A DNA stretch of 64,000 nt from Amycolatopsis anabasis (GCF_009765355.1 NZ_VTHK01000025.1:732-64731), one strand, 5' to 3'; positions 8,920 through 17,610 are shown, counted from the first letter of the stretch. Translations and numbers: made by a program. The notes: generated by a model from the letters alone, not told the origin.

Positions 8920-10425
8920 ATGGGTACCGGGGTCGATCTTGAGCGGTCTCGGTTGTTGCGCGGGCAGCAGCTGCCCGGCGACAAGCTCCGGTCGTGGGTC
9001 GTGACCCTGGTGCTCACGGTGGTGGGCGGTTTCGTCCGGTTGCGGGATCTGGGCTACGCGACCGACGGCGGCACCCCGATCTTCGACGAGAAGTACTACG
9101 CGCGGCAGGCGTGGGAGATGCTGCGCAACGGCGGCTACGAGGACAACCCCGGTTACCGGTACATCGTGCATCCGCCGCTCGGCAAGCAGTTCATCGCCCT
9201 GGGCGAGTGGCTGTTCGGTTACCAGCCCGTCGGCTGGCGGATCGCCGCGGCCATCGCCGGGACGCTGACGATTCTGCTGATCATCCGGATCGCCCGGCGG
9301 CTGACCGGTTCGACCTTTCTCGGCGCGGTCGCCGGAATCCTGCTCATCTGCGACGGTTTCTCGCACGTCCAATCCCGGATCGGAATGCTCGACGCCTTTC
9401 TGGCGCCGCTGATCCTGGGTGCGTTCGGTTGCCTGCTGGCCGACCGCGCCCAGGTGCGGAACCGGCTCGCCGAGGCGGTCGAGCGGGGCTGGCTCACGTC
9501 CCCGTGGGGTCCCCGCCTCGGCGTCCGCTGGTGGCGGGCCGGGGCCGGGGTCTGCCTGGGACTCGCGTGCGGGGTCAAGTGGAGCGGCCTGTGGTTCGTC
9601 CTGGCGCTCGGGATCCTGAGCGTCCTGTTCGACGCGACCGCCCGCAGAACCGCGGGCGTGGACCGGCCCTGGCTGGGGACGCTGCGCCGGGACGTCGCGC
9701 CCGCCCTGTGGGCGCTGGTGCTCATCCCGATCGGGGTTTATCTCGCGACGTGGTGGGCCTGGTTCGCCAGCGAGACCGGCATCGACCGGCACGCCGCCGA
9801 GACCGAGTACGCGGTGGCGCACACGCTCACCTTCGTCCCTGGCGCGCTTCGTTCGCTGGCGTACAACGCCATCAAGGTCCTCGATTTCCACGAGAGCCTC
9901 GCGACGCCCGCGGGGGATCCCCATCCGTGGGAATCCAAACCGTGGACGTGGCCAATGGGGCTGCGCCCGATGCTGTACTCCTACGACGCGCACCAGACCG
10001 GCTGCTCCGGCTGCGTCCGGGCCACCATGCTCATCGGCACACCCGCCCTGTGGTGGCTCGCCCTGCCCGTGCTCGGCTGGGGCCTGTGGCGCGCGGTGTT
10101 CCGGCTGGACTGGCGTTATGCCGCCGTGCTGACCGTCTACCTGGGCGGGCTGCTGCCGTGGTTCACCAACCTCGACCGCCAGATGTACTTCTTCTACATG
10201 ACGCCCGTGGCGGCCTTCCTGGTCCTGGGCGTCGTCCTGGTCCTGGGGCAGGTGCTCGGCGCGGCGAAGGCGGGCTTCGAACGGCGGGGCACCGGCCTCC
10301 TCGCCGTTTCCTGCTACATCGGCCTGGTGGTGGCCAACTTCGCGTGGCTCTGGCCGGTCCTGAACGCCGTGCCGATCACCAACGACCACTGGCAGGCGGA
10401 ACTGTGGCTGCCCTCGTGGCGCTGA
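8920..10425 (+). CDS. pmt: Dolichyl-phosphate-mannose-protein mannosyltransferase
   Basis: GT39-family polytopic membrane enzyme that transfers mannose from polyprenyl-phosphomannose to Ser/Thr of exported proteins. It has 501 residues and about ten membrane segments. The conserved Asp-Glu of the first extracytoplasmic loop is in PIFDEKYYARQAW, followed by HPPLGKQ. The C-terminal region holds the conserved NLDRQMYFFYMTP stretch. ATG 8920 is preferred over an in-frame TTG three bases earlier, with a G-rich run just upstream. Potential substrates nearby include the secreted protease and lipoproteins. It ends seven bases from the convergent S10 gene. Confidence 0.93.
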   Translation: MGTGVDLERSRLLRGQQLPGDKLRSWVVTLVLTVVGGFVRLRDLGYATDGGTPIFDEKYYARQAWEMLRNGGYEDNPGYRYIVHPPLGKQFIALGEWLFGYQPVGWRIAAAIAGTLTILLIIRIARRLTGSTFLGAVAGILLICDGFSHVQSRIGMLDAFLAPLILGAFGCLLADRAQVRNRLAEAVERGWLTSPWGPRLGVRWWRAGAGVCLGLACGVKWSGLWFVLALGILSVLFDATARRTAGVDRPWLGTLRRDVAPALWALVLIPIGVYLATWWAWFASETGIDRHAAETEYAVAHTLTFVPGALRSLAYNAIKVLDFHESLATPAGDPHPWESKPWTWPMGLRPMLYSYDAHQTGCSGCVRATMLIGTPALWWLALPVLGWGLWRAVFRLDWRYAAVLTVYLGGLLPWFTNLDRQMYFFYMTPVAAFLVLGVVLVLGQVLGAAKAGFERRGTGLLAVSCYIGLVVANFAWLWPVLNAVPITNDHWQAELWLPSWR

Positions 10426-10432
10426 TCCGCGG

Positions 10433-11902
10433 TCACCGGTTCGAGGCGGAGCGGATGAAGGCGGCGAGGTCCTTGCCCTGCCGTACCCGGGATTCCTCGT
10501 GCACGTACATCATGTGCCCGGCCGGGTAGTACGCCGTTTCGATGTTCTTCCGCAGCTCGTCGGGAATCGCGAGGTGCGCGAGCACGTGTTCGGCGGCGAA
10601 GTACGGGGTCGCGCCGTCGTAGTGGCCCATGGCGACGTGCAGCTTCAGGTGCGGGTTCGCGCGCATCGCCGCGCTCAGACCGTCCACAGCGGACACCGCG
10701 CGGCCCTCGAAGTCCGCGTACGACCAGGCGCGGTTCACGTCCATGGAGAGGATCTCGTAGGGGAGATCGTTGGCGTAGTCCAGTTCCCCGCGCACGTAGT
10801 GGTTGAAACCCGCCGCGTAGGCGCCGATCATGCGGGAGATCGAGGCGTCGTCGCTCATCAGCTCGCGACCGCCGTCGGGCTCCCAGGTGGTGAAGCGGCC
10901 GTCCATCCGGCCGGTCACCAGGCCGCGGTCGCGCAGCAGTTCGGTGAAGAAGCGGACGTGTTCGATGCGCAGGTTCACCCGGTCCACATAGGACTCGTCC
11001 AGCCCGGTCAGGGAGGCGAGGGTGCGGACGGCCTCGGTGCGCTCGGCCGCGGAGAGCCGCGCGCCGCGGGCGAGTGCCCAGGGGAGGTCGCGGGACGCGA
11101 AGTCCTCGGCGTCGGCGAGCACGTCGTCGAGCGGCCGGTCGCCGTGCAGCCCGTGGTAGTGCGCGATCGCCGCGTAGGTCGGCACGAACAGCGGGTACGG
11201 GGTGTCGTTGCCCTCGGTGAAGCGGATCGTGCCCATGTCCAGGACCGAGGAGATGAGCAGCAGGCCGTTCAGGTACAGCCCGTGGCGGTCCTGCAGGTGC
11301 CCGGCGAGCGCGGCCGCGCGCAGGGTGCCGTAGGACTCGCCGGCCAGGAACTTCGGCGACAGCCAGCGGCCGTTGCGCGAGGTCCACAGGCGGATGATCT
11401 CGGCGACGGACTCCACGTCGGCGGTGAACCCGTGGTACTCCTTCGGCTTCTCGCCGGTCGCCGCCCGCGAGTACCCGGTGGACACCGGATCGATGAACAC
11501 CAGATCGCTCTGCGCGAGGAGCGTGTCCGCGTTGTCCACCAGCCGGTACGGCGGCGGCTCCGGCGAGTCGACGTCACCCGAGACGACCCGGCGCGGGCCC
11601 AGGATGCCCATGTGCAGCCAGACGCTCGACGATCCGGGCCCGCCGTTGAACGCGAACGTCACCGGCCGGGTGCCCGGTTCGGCCCCGTCCAGCGTGTACG
11701 ACGTCAGGAACACCTCGGCCTTGGCGACGTGCCCGTCGAACTTGCCGTCGGTCAGCACCTCCTTGCGCAGCACGATGCGTCCGGTCTGCGCCGTATAGGC
11801 CAGTTTGCGGCGCTTGACGGTCAGCGTGTGCTGCGTGGTGACCAGGTCGTCGGTCGGCTCGGCGGCGGACTCGGTGGTCGGCTCCTCGGTGGTGTCCGGC
11901 AT
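10433..11902 (-). CDS. S10 family serine carboxypeptidase-like protein
   Basis: Alpha/beta-hydrolase of the serine carboxypeptidase family, 489 residues. Oxyanion motif FNGGPGSSS, nucleophile elbow GESYG (with TLRAAALAGHL), acid residue in HYDGATPY and catalytic histidine in PAGHMMY are all present. The ATG at 11902 starts a Thr/Glu-rich N-terminus without a signal peptide, so it is probably cytoplasmic, like other actinobacterial S10-type proteins. It is divergent from the glycosylase gene over 31 bases, a space small enough for shared promoter control. Confidence 0.88.
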   Translation of the reverse strand: MPDTTEEPTTESAAEPTDDLVTTQHTLTVKRRKLAYTAQTGRIVLRKEVLTDGKFDGHVAKAEVFLTSYTLDGAEPGTRPVTFAFNGGPGSSSVWLHMGILGPRRVVSGDVDSPEPPPYRLVDNADTLLAQSDLVFIDPVSTGYSRAATGEKPKEYHGFTADVESVAEIIRLWTSRNGRWLSPKFLAGESYGTLRAAALAGHLQDRHGLYLNGLLLISSVLDMGTIRFTEGNDTPYPLFVPTYAAIAHYHGLHGDRPLDDVLADAEDFASRDLPWALARGARLSAAERTEAVRTLASLTGLDESYVDRVNLRIEHVRFFTELLRDRGLVTGRMDGRFTTWEPDGGRELMSDDASISRMIGAYAAGFNHYVRGELDYANDLPYEILSMDVNRAWSYADFEGRAVSAVDGLSAAMRANPHLKLHVAMGHYDGATPYFAAEHVLAHLAIPDELRKNIETAYYPAGHMMYVHEESRVRQGKDLAAFIRSASNR

Positions 11903-11933
11903 GAGATCAAACCTAGTCGAGGACAATGGTCCG

Positions 11934-12653
11934 GTGACCAAGCGACCGCCCAGTACGCTCGCCGGCCTGGACGCCGCGGTCAGCGGCTGCCGGGCCTGCC
12001 CGCGACTGGTCAGGTGGCGGGAGGACGTCGCCCGGACCAAGCGCGCGGCGTTCCGGGACGAGACCTACTGGGGTCGCCCGGTCCCGGGGTTCGGCCCGCC
12101 CGACGCCGCGCTCGCCATCGTCGGCCTGGCCCCGGCCGCCCACGGCGGGAACCGCACCGGCCGGATGTTCACCGGCGACCGGTCCGGTGACGTGCTCTTC
12201 CAGGCGCTCTACGACGTGGGACTGGCCTCCCAGCCGGAGTCGACCCACCTCGGTGACGGCCTGGAGTTGCGGGGCACCCGGGTCACCGCGCCGGTGCACT
12301 GCGCCCCGCCGGAGAACAAGCCCACCCCGGCCGAACGGGACGCCTGCCGCCCGTGGCTGGCCCGGGAACTCGAGCTGCTGCGGCCGACCCTGCGGGCGGT
12401 CGTCGTGCTCGGCGCGTTCGGCTGGCAGGCGCTGCTCCCGGTGCTCGCCGACGCGGGCTGGCGGATCCCCCGGCCCCGGCCGGTGTTCGGGCACGGCGCC
12501 TGCCTGGTCCTCGGCGGGCCGAGCGAACTCCACCTGCTGGGCAGCTACCACGTGTCGCAGCGCAACACCCAGACCGGACGGCTGACCCCGGCGATGCTGC
12601 GCGCGGTCCTCACGGACGCGGCGCGCAAGGCCGGGCTCGGGGACGGGACCTAG
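11934..12653 (+). CDS. Family 5 uracil-DNA glycosylase (UDGb)
   Basis: Base excision repair enzyme that removes uracil and deaminated purines from DNA, 239 residues. The iron-sulfur cluster begins with CRACPRL near residue 19, and further cysteines occur downstream. Motif A reads GLAPAAHGGNRTGRMFTGD, with the alanine-rich active site and no catalytic Asp that is typical of UDGb. Motif B reads SYHVSQRNTQTGRLT. I chose GTG 11934 because the open frame further upstream overlaps the divergent S10 gene and has no homologous character. Confidence 0.9.
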   Translation: MTKRPPSTLAGLDAAVSGCRACPRLVRWREDVARTKRAAFRDETYWGRPVPGFGPPDAALAIVGLAPAAHGGNRTGRMFTGDRSGDVLFQALYDVGLASQPESTHLGDGLELRGTRVTAPVHCAPPENKPTPAERDACRPWLARELELLRPTLRAVVVLGAFGWQALLPVLADAGWRIPRPRPVFGHGACLVLGGPSELHLLGSYHVSQRNTQTGRLTPAMLRAVLTDAARKAGLGDGT

Positions 12654-12994
12654 GTCCCGGGCAGAACGCGACCGTTGATCCCTCGCGCGCGTGGGGTACG
12701 GCGGGTGAAGCTGGAGTAGGAATTGACAGTGCATCTGAAAACAGAAGTGACCTGTGGACTCGCGCCAGGGAACTCGCCGGGCCGAAGGCCCCCGCTATCG
12801 CGGCGGCAGGGCGCCCGACGGCATGAAGCCGAGCGTGCCTCGTCGAGGAGCGCCCTGGCGACGTGATCGCGGAGCGAGTTCTCGGAAGGGCACTGAGCTA
12901 CCAGGACTGAATCGTTGCCGAAATGGCGGCGACCGGGGTCACAGCGGCGCGGGGTCCGCGAGCGACCTGCGGGAAGAGGTGGGAGGATATAACC
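12654..12994. other. 341-base gap before ndh: long structured leader
   Basis: No convincing gene is seen here. A TTGACA hexamer at 12723-12728 is a candidate -35 element, without a clear -10. The middle of the gap (12771-12880) folds into several perfect stems and is listed separately. The end carries a good ribosome binding site (GGGAGGATATAACC) before ndh. Confidence 0.5.
12771..12880 (+). ncRNA. Candidate structured RNA leader of ndh
   Basis: An outer stem AACTCGC (12771-12777) pairs with GCGAGTT (12874-12880). Inside it are GGGCC/GGCCC (12779-12791), CCGC/GCGG (12792-12803), and a three-way junction closed by CAGGGCGC (12807-12814) with GCGCCCTG (12850-12857). The junction holds hairpins CGGC/GCCG (12819-12831) and CCTC/GAGG (12838-12848). 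The pairing is seen directly. A cis-regulatory role is inferred, and I do not recognise a known riboswitch class. Confidence 0.4.
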
Positions 12995-14317
12995 ATGGCA
13001 ACAAAGGCGGAACCGACTCGGATCCTGATCCTCGGTGGTGGGTACGTCGGGCTCTACACGGCGCTGGGCCTCCAAAAGAAGCTGCGCGCCAACGAAGCCT
13101 CCGTCACCGTGGTGGACCCGCAGCCGCACATGACCTACCAGCCCTTCCTCCCGGAGGCGGCGGCCGGCGCGATCGAGCCGCGGCACGTGGTGGTTCCGCT
13201 GCGCCGGGCGCTCCGGCGATGCCATGTGCTCACCGCCCGCGTGACCAAGATCGAGCACGAGCGCAAGTCGGTCACCGTCGAAGCCGCCGACGGGCACGTC
13301 GAGCAGCTGTCCTACGACGTGCTGGTGGTCGCCCTCGGCGCGGTCGCCCGGATTCTGCCGATCCCGGGGCTCGCCGAGCAGGGCATCGCCTTCAAGACCA
13401 TCGGCGAGGCGATCTACCTCCGCAACCACGTGCTGACCAAGCTCGACGAGGCCGCCAGCACGCTGGATCCGGACCTGCGCAAGCGCCTGCTCACGTTCAC
13501 CGTCGTCGGCGGCGGGTTCGCGGGTATCGAGGCGCTGGCCGAGCTGGAGGACATGACCCGCTTCGCGTGCCGCTACTACGAGAACATCGAGCCGGAGGAC
13601 ATCCGCTGGGTGCTCGTCGAAGCGGCCGGCCGGATCCTGCCCGAGGTGCGCGAGACCCTCGGCGTGTGGACCGTCGAGCAGTTGGAGAAGCGCGGGATCG
13701 AGGTCTTCCTGTCGACCGCCGCCAAGTCGTTCGAGGGCGGGCACGTCGTGCTTTCCGACGGCACCGAGTTCGACAGCGACACGATCATCTGGACCGCCGG
13801 GGTGAAGGCCAACCCGGTGCTGGCCAACTCGGACCTGCCGATCGACAAGCGCGGCCGGGTCCAGGTCACCGCCGGTATGCAGGTCGTCGGCCACCCGGAC
13901 GTGTGGAGCGCCGGCGACAACGCGGCCGTGCCGGACCTCGCGCGCACCGAGGCCGACCCCACCGCGACCTGCCCGCCGAACGCCCAGCACGCCGTCCGGC
14001 AGGCCCGCCACCTGGCCAAGAACATCATCAAGGTGCTGCGCGGCGGCAAGGCGAAGGACTACTTCCACAAGAACCTCGGCGCCGTGGCCAGCCTGGGCCT
14101 GCACAAGGGCGTCGCGGACGCGCTGAACCTGAAGATCAAGGGCTTCCCGGCCTGGGTCTTCCACCGCGCCTACCACGTCAAGGCCATGCCGACCTTCAAC
14201 CGCAAGGTCCGGATCGTCTTCGACTGGGCCCTCGGCGGCCTGTTCCGCCGCGAAGTCATCTCGCTCGGGCAGATCAACAACCCGAAGGAAGAGTTCGCCA
14301 GGGCCTCCCAGTCCTGA
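12995..14317 (+). CDS. ndh: Type II NADH dehydrogenase
   Basis: Non-proton-pumping NADH:menaquinone oxidoreductase, 440 residues, peripheral membrane flavoprotein. The FAD-binding GXGXXG-type motif is LGGGYVGLY near residue 14. The NADH-binding motif VVGGGFAGIE is near residue 170. The second FAD-contact region reads VWSAGDNAAVPD, and CPPNAQHAVRQA follows it as in Ndh. It feeds electrons into the respiratory chain. ATG 12995 follows a strong GGGAGG. A long leader with predicted RNA structure precedes it and a tRNA gene follows 30 bases later. Confidence 0.92.
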   Translation: MATKAEPTRILILGGGYVGLYTALGLQKKLRANEASVTVVDPQPHMTYQPFLPEAAAGAIEPRHVVVPLRRALRRCHVLTARVTKIEHERKSVTVEAADGHVEQLSYDVLVVALGAVARILPIPGLAEQGIAFKTIGEAIYLRNHVLTKLDEAASTLDPDLRKRLLTFTVVGGGFAGIEALAELEDMTRFACRYYENIEPEDIRWVLVEAAGRILPEVRETLGVWTVEQLEKRGIEVFLSTAAKSFEGGHVVLSDGTEFDSDTIIWTAGVKANPVLANSDLPIDKRGRVQVTAGMQVVGHPDVWSAGDNAAVPDLARTEADPTATCPPNAQHAVRQARHLAKNIIKVLRGGKAKDYFHKNLGAVASLGLHKGVADALNLKIKGFPAWVFHRAYHVKAMPTFNRKVRIVFDWALGGLFRREVISLGQINNPKEEFARASQS

Positions 14318-14334
14318 CCCGCGGGGCACCGCAT

Positions 14335-14340
14335 TAGGCT
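14335..14340 (+). promoter_or_regulatory. Candidate -10 element of the tRNA gene
   Basis: TAGGCT lies eight bases before the tRNA 5' end, with CCTGAC (14313-14318) at the -35 position. A hairpin, GGGCACCGC (14324-14332) with GCGGTGCCC (14343-14351), overlaps the first four tRNA bases. It could therefore compete with acceptor-stem folding in read-through transcripts. Confidence 0.35.
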
Positions 14341-14347
14341 GAGCGGT

Positions 14348-14421
14348 GCCCCCGTAGCCCAATTGGCAGAGGCAGTCGACTTAAAATCGACCCAGTGCGG
14401 GTTCGAACCCCGTCGGGGGCA
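14348..14421 (+). tRNA. tRNA with UAA anticodon (tRNA-Leu by anticodon), class I shape
   Basis: A complete 74-base cloverleaf is visible. The acceptor stem is GCCCCCG (14348-14354) with CGGGGGC (14414-14420), and the discriminator is A. The anticodon stem GTCGA/TCGAC encloses loop CTTAAAA, giving anticodon TAA at 14382-14384. The T-stem GCGGG/CCCGT carries loop TTCGAAC. CCA is not encoded. The variable region is only five bases (CCAGT), whereas bacterial tRNA-Leu normally has a long variable arm. Identity as leucine therefore rests on the anticodon alone. Confidence 0.85.
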
Positions 14422-14481
14422 CTCGCTGATTGGGCGGAGTGTGTCCGCGGGGAGCGCGGACCGGGATCGCTCGTCGTGTCT

Positions 14482-14502
14482 TGTGGGGGTGCGACCCCCA
14501 CA
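14482..14502. terminator. Terminator hairpin after the tRNA
   Basis: TGTGGGGGT (14482-14490) pairs perfectly with ACCCCCACA (14494-14502) around a three-base loop. It lies between the tRNA and the convergent ANTAR gene and could end transcription from both sides. No T-run is seen. Confidence 0.5.
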
Positions 14503-14566
14503 CCCCGCCCGGTAGGTGCATTGGGAAACCGTCGCAGATTGTTCGCTGCTTGCTTGGGTTTCGGGG

Positions 14567-15292
14567 TCAGGTGGGTGGGGTGGCGAAGCCGTTCGGGTCG
14601 ATGGAGCCGGTGACGACGTTGTCCGCCACCTCGCTCAGTTTGAGGTTGTGGGTCCGGGCGTAGAAGCGAAGCGCGGTGAAGGCTTGGGGCATGTCGACGC
14701 CGAGGCGGGCGGCGAGCAGGCCTTTGGCCTGTTCGATGACCACGCGGCTGTTCAGGGCGGTCTGGAGTTGTTCGGTGAGCATTTCCTGGCTCCGGATCGC
14801 GCGTTCCTGCAGCAGGCCGATGGTGGCCACGGCGACGAGGGCCTGTGCGGTGCGCAGGGCGGTCCGGTTCCAGGCGCCGGTGGTGACGCGGAACAGGCTG
14901 AGGGCGCCGATGACATCGGTGCGCAGGCGCATGGGCAGGGCGTGCACCGAACCGTAACCGGCGGCGAGGGCCGTGGGGGTGAAATGCGGCCAGCGTTCGC
15001 GGCTGGCGGTCAGGTCGAGGTCGCTCACCGGTAACCCGGAGCGGTAGGCCTCCAGGCACGGGCCTTCGTTGTGCTGCAACTGGAGAACCTCGAGGACCCG
15101 GATCTGTTCGTGGGAACTGGCGATCAGCTGCAGTTCGCCAGTCGCGTTGGCCAGCAGGAGACCGGCGGCGTCGACATCGAGCAGTTCTACACACCGGTCG
15201 ACCAGCAGGTGCAGGAATTCGAGCACGTCGAAATCGTCGATCAGCGTGTCCGCGAGCTCCACGAAAGCGTCGACGAGGCGTTCTTGACTCAT
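14567..15292 (-). CDS. GAF-ANTAR transcription antitermination regulator
   Basis: Cytoplasmic regulator of 241 residues. An N-terminal GAF sensor domain covers about residues 20-150, and a C-terminal ANTAR RNA-binding domain starts near QLQTALNSRVVIEQAKGLLAARLGV. ANTAR proteins bind paired hairpins in nascent mRNA to prevent termination. The ATG at 15292 is chosen because GGAGGAGG lies eight bases upstream, and a longer open frame lacks such a site. One leucine codon is the rare TTA (complement of 15032-15034). It sits downstream of a second GAF-ANTAR gene in the same direction. Confidence 0.9.
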   Translation of the reverse strand: MSQERLVDAFVELADTLIDDFDVLEFLHLLVDRCVELLDVDAAGLLLANATGELQLIASSHEQIRVLEVLQLQHNEGPCLEAYRSGLPVSDLDLTASRERWPHFTPTALAAGYGSVHALPMRLRTDVIGALSLFRVTTGAWNRTALRTAQALVAVATIGLLQERAIRSQEMLTEQLQTALNSRVVIEQAKGLLAARLGVDMPQAFTALRFYARTHNLKLSEVADNVVTGSIDPNGFATPPT

Positions 15293-15350
15293 CTCGTTCG
15301 CCTCCTCCAGCTTTCCCAGCATACGAGCATCGCGTGCGCGGGTGTGCGGT

Positions 15351-16097
15351 TCATTCGGTCTCCCCTCCCGGCTCGAATCGAAGGTGACGGGTCACCACGT
15401 CGGCGGCCACTTCGGCCAGCGGACGATGGTCGGCGAACGCTCGCGCGCGCAGCCGGGCGAAGGCTTCTTCCACGCCCACGCCGAGCTGTCCGGCGATCAT
15501 CCCGGTGGCCTGATGGATCCGCGGATTGCTGAGCCGGTAGCCCAGGCCGGCCGCGCCGTGCTCGCCGAGAAGCAACCCGTCCTTCTCGGCGAGCAGCAGC
15601 TGCCGGGCCAGCCCGGCGAAGATCAGCGAATCCGCCAGCCCGTCGGGCGGCAGCGGGCCCCGCTCCACCCGGTACAGCGCCAGCACGCCGAGCCGGATCG
15701 CTCCCACGGACAGCGGCAACGTGAACAGCGCCCGCGCGCCCGCCTCGACCGCCAGCGGCACGAACAGGGGCCAGCGGCGCTGCACCTCCTGGGCGTCGAG
15801 GACGGGCACGAGCACCGGGCCCCCGGTCCGCCGGGCATCCGCGGACGGCCCTTCGCCGACCATGACCTGCAGATCCGCCAACCGCACGGCGAGTTCGCCG
15901 GTGGTGTACCGCTCGTCGGAGGTCTGCCGGCTGCCGAAAACCGTGAGCCAGGCGCCGGACACCCCCAGCCGGGCAACCATGGTTTCGCACAGGGCACCCA
16001 CCGAATCCGTCGTATCCCGACTTCCCGCGTACTCCGAGACCCACGCCCACACCCGCGCGACCCGGTCGACACCGCCGGTGCCCTCGCCGACCACCAC
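15351..16097 (-). CDS. GAF-ANTAR regulator, second copy
   Basis: A 248-residue protein with the same GAF then ANTAR order as its neighbour at 14567-15292. The ANTAR region reads GLGYRLSNPRIHQATGMIAGQLGVGVEEAFARLRARAF, with the ANTAR-type spacing of hydrophobic residues. The GAF domain is divergent from its neighbour, so the two probably sense different signals. The GTG start at 16097 has GAAGG eight bases upstream, and the next codon is also GTG, so the start is uncertain by one codon. The gap to the downstream regulator is 58 bases, consistent with one operon. Confidence 0.87.
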   Translation of the reverse strand: MVVGEGTGGVDRVARVWAWVSEYAGSRDTTDSVGALCETMVARLGVSGAWLTVFGSRQTSDERYTTGELAVRLADLQVMVGEGPSADARRTGGPVLVPVLDAQEVQRRWPLFVPLAVEAGARALFTLPLSVGAIRLGVLALYRVERGPLPPDGLADSLIFAGLARQLLLAEKDGLLLGEHGAAGLGYRLSNPRIHQATGMIAGQLGVGVEEAFARLRARAFADHRPLAEVAADVVTRHLRFEPGGETE

Positions 16098-16253
16098 CGC
16101 AATCGCCTTCGGTTATCTCCGGCCGCGCGCACCCGCGCGGCATGTCCGCCGAGTCAGTAATCGTGTCAGATTCGGCGGCCGGTCGCATTCGTCGTACCCG
16201 AACCGGCAACCCGAATATAGGTCCATTGTGGACACAGGTGGCCGCGGAACCGT

Positions 16254-16259
16254 TAGAGT
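16254..16259 (+). promoter_or_regulatory. -10 element, probable leaderless promoter of the amidase
   Basis: TAGAGT ends six bases before the amidase ATG, and no ribosome binding site is visible. This matches the leaderless arrangement seen at ppx, cbs and metB in this window. No convincing -35 was found. Confidence 0.4.
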
Positions 16260-16265
16260 CCGATC

Positions 16266-17609
16266 ATGGTGACGACGGCGGCGGAGCTCGCGCGGGCGGT
16301 GCGCGGCGGTGAACTGGATCCGGTCGAGGTGACCCGGCGGGCGCTGGACCGCATCGCGGCGGCCGATCCGGTGGTCGGGGCGTTCCGGCTGGTCCGGGGC
16401 GAACAGGCGCTCGCCGAGGCGCGTGCGCTGGCCGGGCGGGCCGATCTCGCCGAACTGCCGCTGGCCGGGGTGCCGGTCGCGGTGAAGGACGTCGCCGAGG
16501 TCACCGGCGAGTACGCGCAATGGGGATCGCGGGCGTTCCCGGACATCCCGGCCACGGCGGACCACGACGTGGTGCGCCGGCTGCGGGCCGCCGGTGCGGT
16601 GATCGTCGGGCTGGTCCGGGTGCCGGAACTGTGCGTCTGGCCGATGAGCGACGGCCCGGACGGCATCGCGCGCAACCCGTGGGAGCCCGCGTACACCTCG
16701 GGTGGTTCATCGGGCGGCAGTTCCGCGGCGGTCGCGGCCGGGATGGTGCCGATCGCGCACGGCACCGACGGCCTCGGTTCGGTGCGGCTGCCGTCGGCGA
16801 TGTGTGGCCTGGTCGGGATCAAACCGGGGGCCGGGGTCATTCCCGAAACCATTGCGCCGGGCTGGTACGGCATGTCCACGCACGGCGCGCTGGCGACCAC
16901 GGTCGCCGACGCCGCCCTGCTGCTCGGGGTGCTCGCCGAACGGCCCGAGCTCGCCGATTTGACCGAACCCGGTGAATCGCGGATCGCCGTGTCGACCCGC
17001 GTGCCGCTGACCCGGGCGCCGGTGCCCGGGCCGCTGCGCGCCGCGGTCGGCCGGGTGGGCGATCTGCTCGCCACGGCCGGGCACCGGGTCGTACCGGACA
17101 CCCCGCGCTACGGCGTGGAACCGGTCGCCGGGATCCTCGCGCGCTGGTTCGCCGGACCGGCCGCGCAGGTGGCCGCCGAGGGGCTCGATCCGGCACTGCT
17201 GCAGCGGCGCACGCGCGTGCACGTGCGCGTCGGCCAGGTGCTGCGCGGCGCCGGGCTGGTGCGGCCCGGGACGGCGAACCGGTGGATCGCGCGGGCCGAG
17301 GAGTTCTTCGCCCGGCACGACGTCCTGGTCACCCCGATGCTCGCGACCCTGCCGCCGAAGGCTCGCCGCTGGCACGAGCGGTCCTGGCCGGCCAACGCCT
17401 TCCCGTCGATCCGGCTCGCCGGATTCGCCGGGCTGTGGAACCTCGCGGGTTATCCGGCGATGACCGTGCCGGTCGGGCGCCATCCGGCGACCGGCCTGCC
17501 GATCGGGGTGCAGCTGGTCGCCGCGCCCGGCGGGGAGGCGCGCCTGCTCGGCCTCGCCGCCTACCTGGAACGCGTCAACCCGTGGCCGCGCACCCCGGGA
17601 ACCCCGTGA
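16266..17609 (+). CDS. Amidase signature family hydrolase
   Basis: Ser-cisSer-Lys amidohydrolase of 447 residues. The catalytic lysine is in VAVKDVAE near residue 75. The amidase signature TSGGSSGGSSAAVAAG carries the nucleophile and cis-serine near residues 145-170, followed by GTDGLGSVRLPSAMCGLVG. In most relatives the last motif reads GTDGGGSIR, so the Gly-to-Leu change may alter substrate fit. It is not part of a gatCAB operon, so a small-amide or nitrile-pathway amidase is more likely than the tRNA amidotransferase subunit. Substrate unknown. Confidence 0.88.
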   Translation: MVTTAAELARAVRGGELDPVEVTRRALDRIAAADPVVGAFRLVRGEQALAEARALAGRADLAELPLAGVPVAVKDVAEVTGEYAQWGSRAFPDIPATADHDVVRRLRAAGAVIVGLVRVPELCVWPMSDGPDGIARNPWEPAYTSGGSSGGSSAAVAAGMVPIAHGTDGLGSVRLPSAMCGLVGIKPGAGVIPETIAPGWYGMSTHGALATTVADAALLLGVLAERPELADLTEPGESRIAVSTRVPLTRAPVPGPLRAAVGRVGDLLATAGHRVVPDTPRYGVEPVAGILARWFAGPAAQVAAEGLDPALLQRRTRVHVRVGQVLRGAGLVRPGTANRWIARAEEFFARHDVLVTPMLATLPPKARRWHERSWPANAFPSIRLAGFAGLWNLAGYPAMTVPVGRHPATGLPIGVQLVAAPGGEARLLGLAAYLERVNPWPRTPGTP

Positions 17610-17610
17610 T

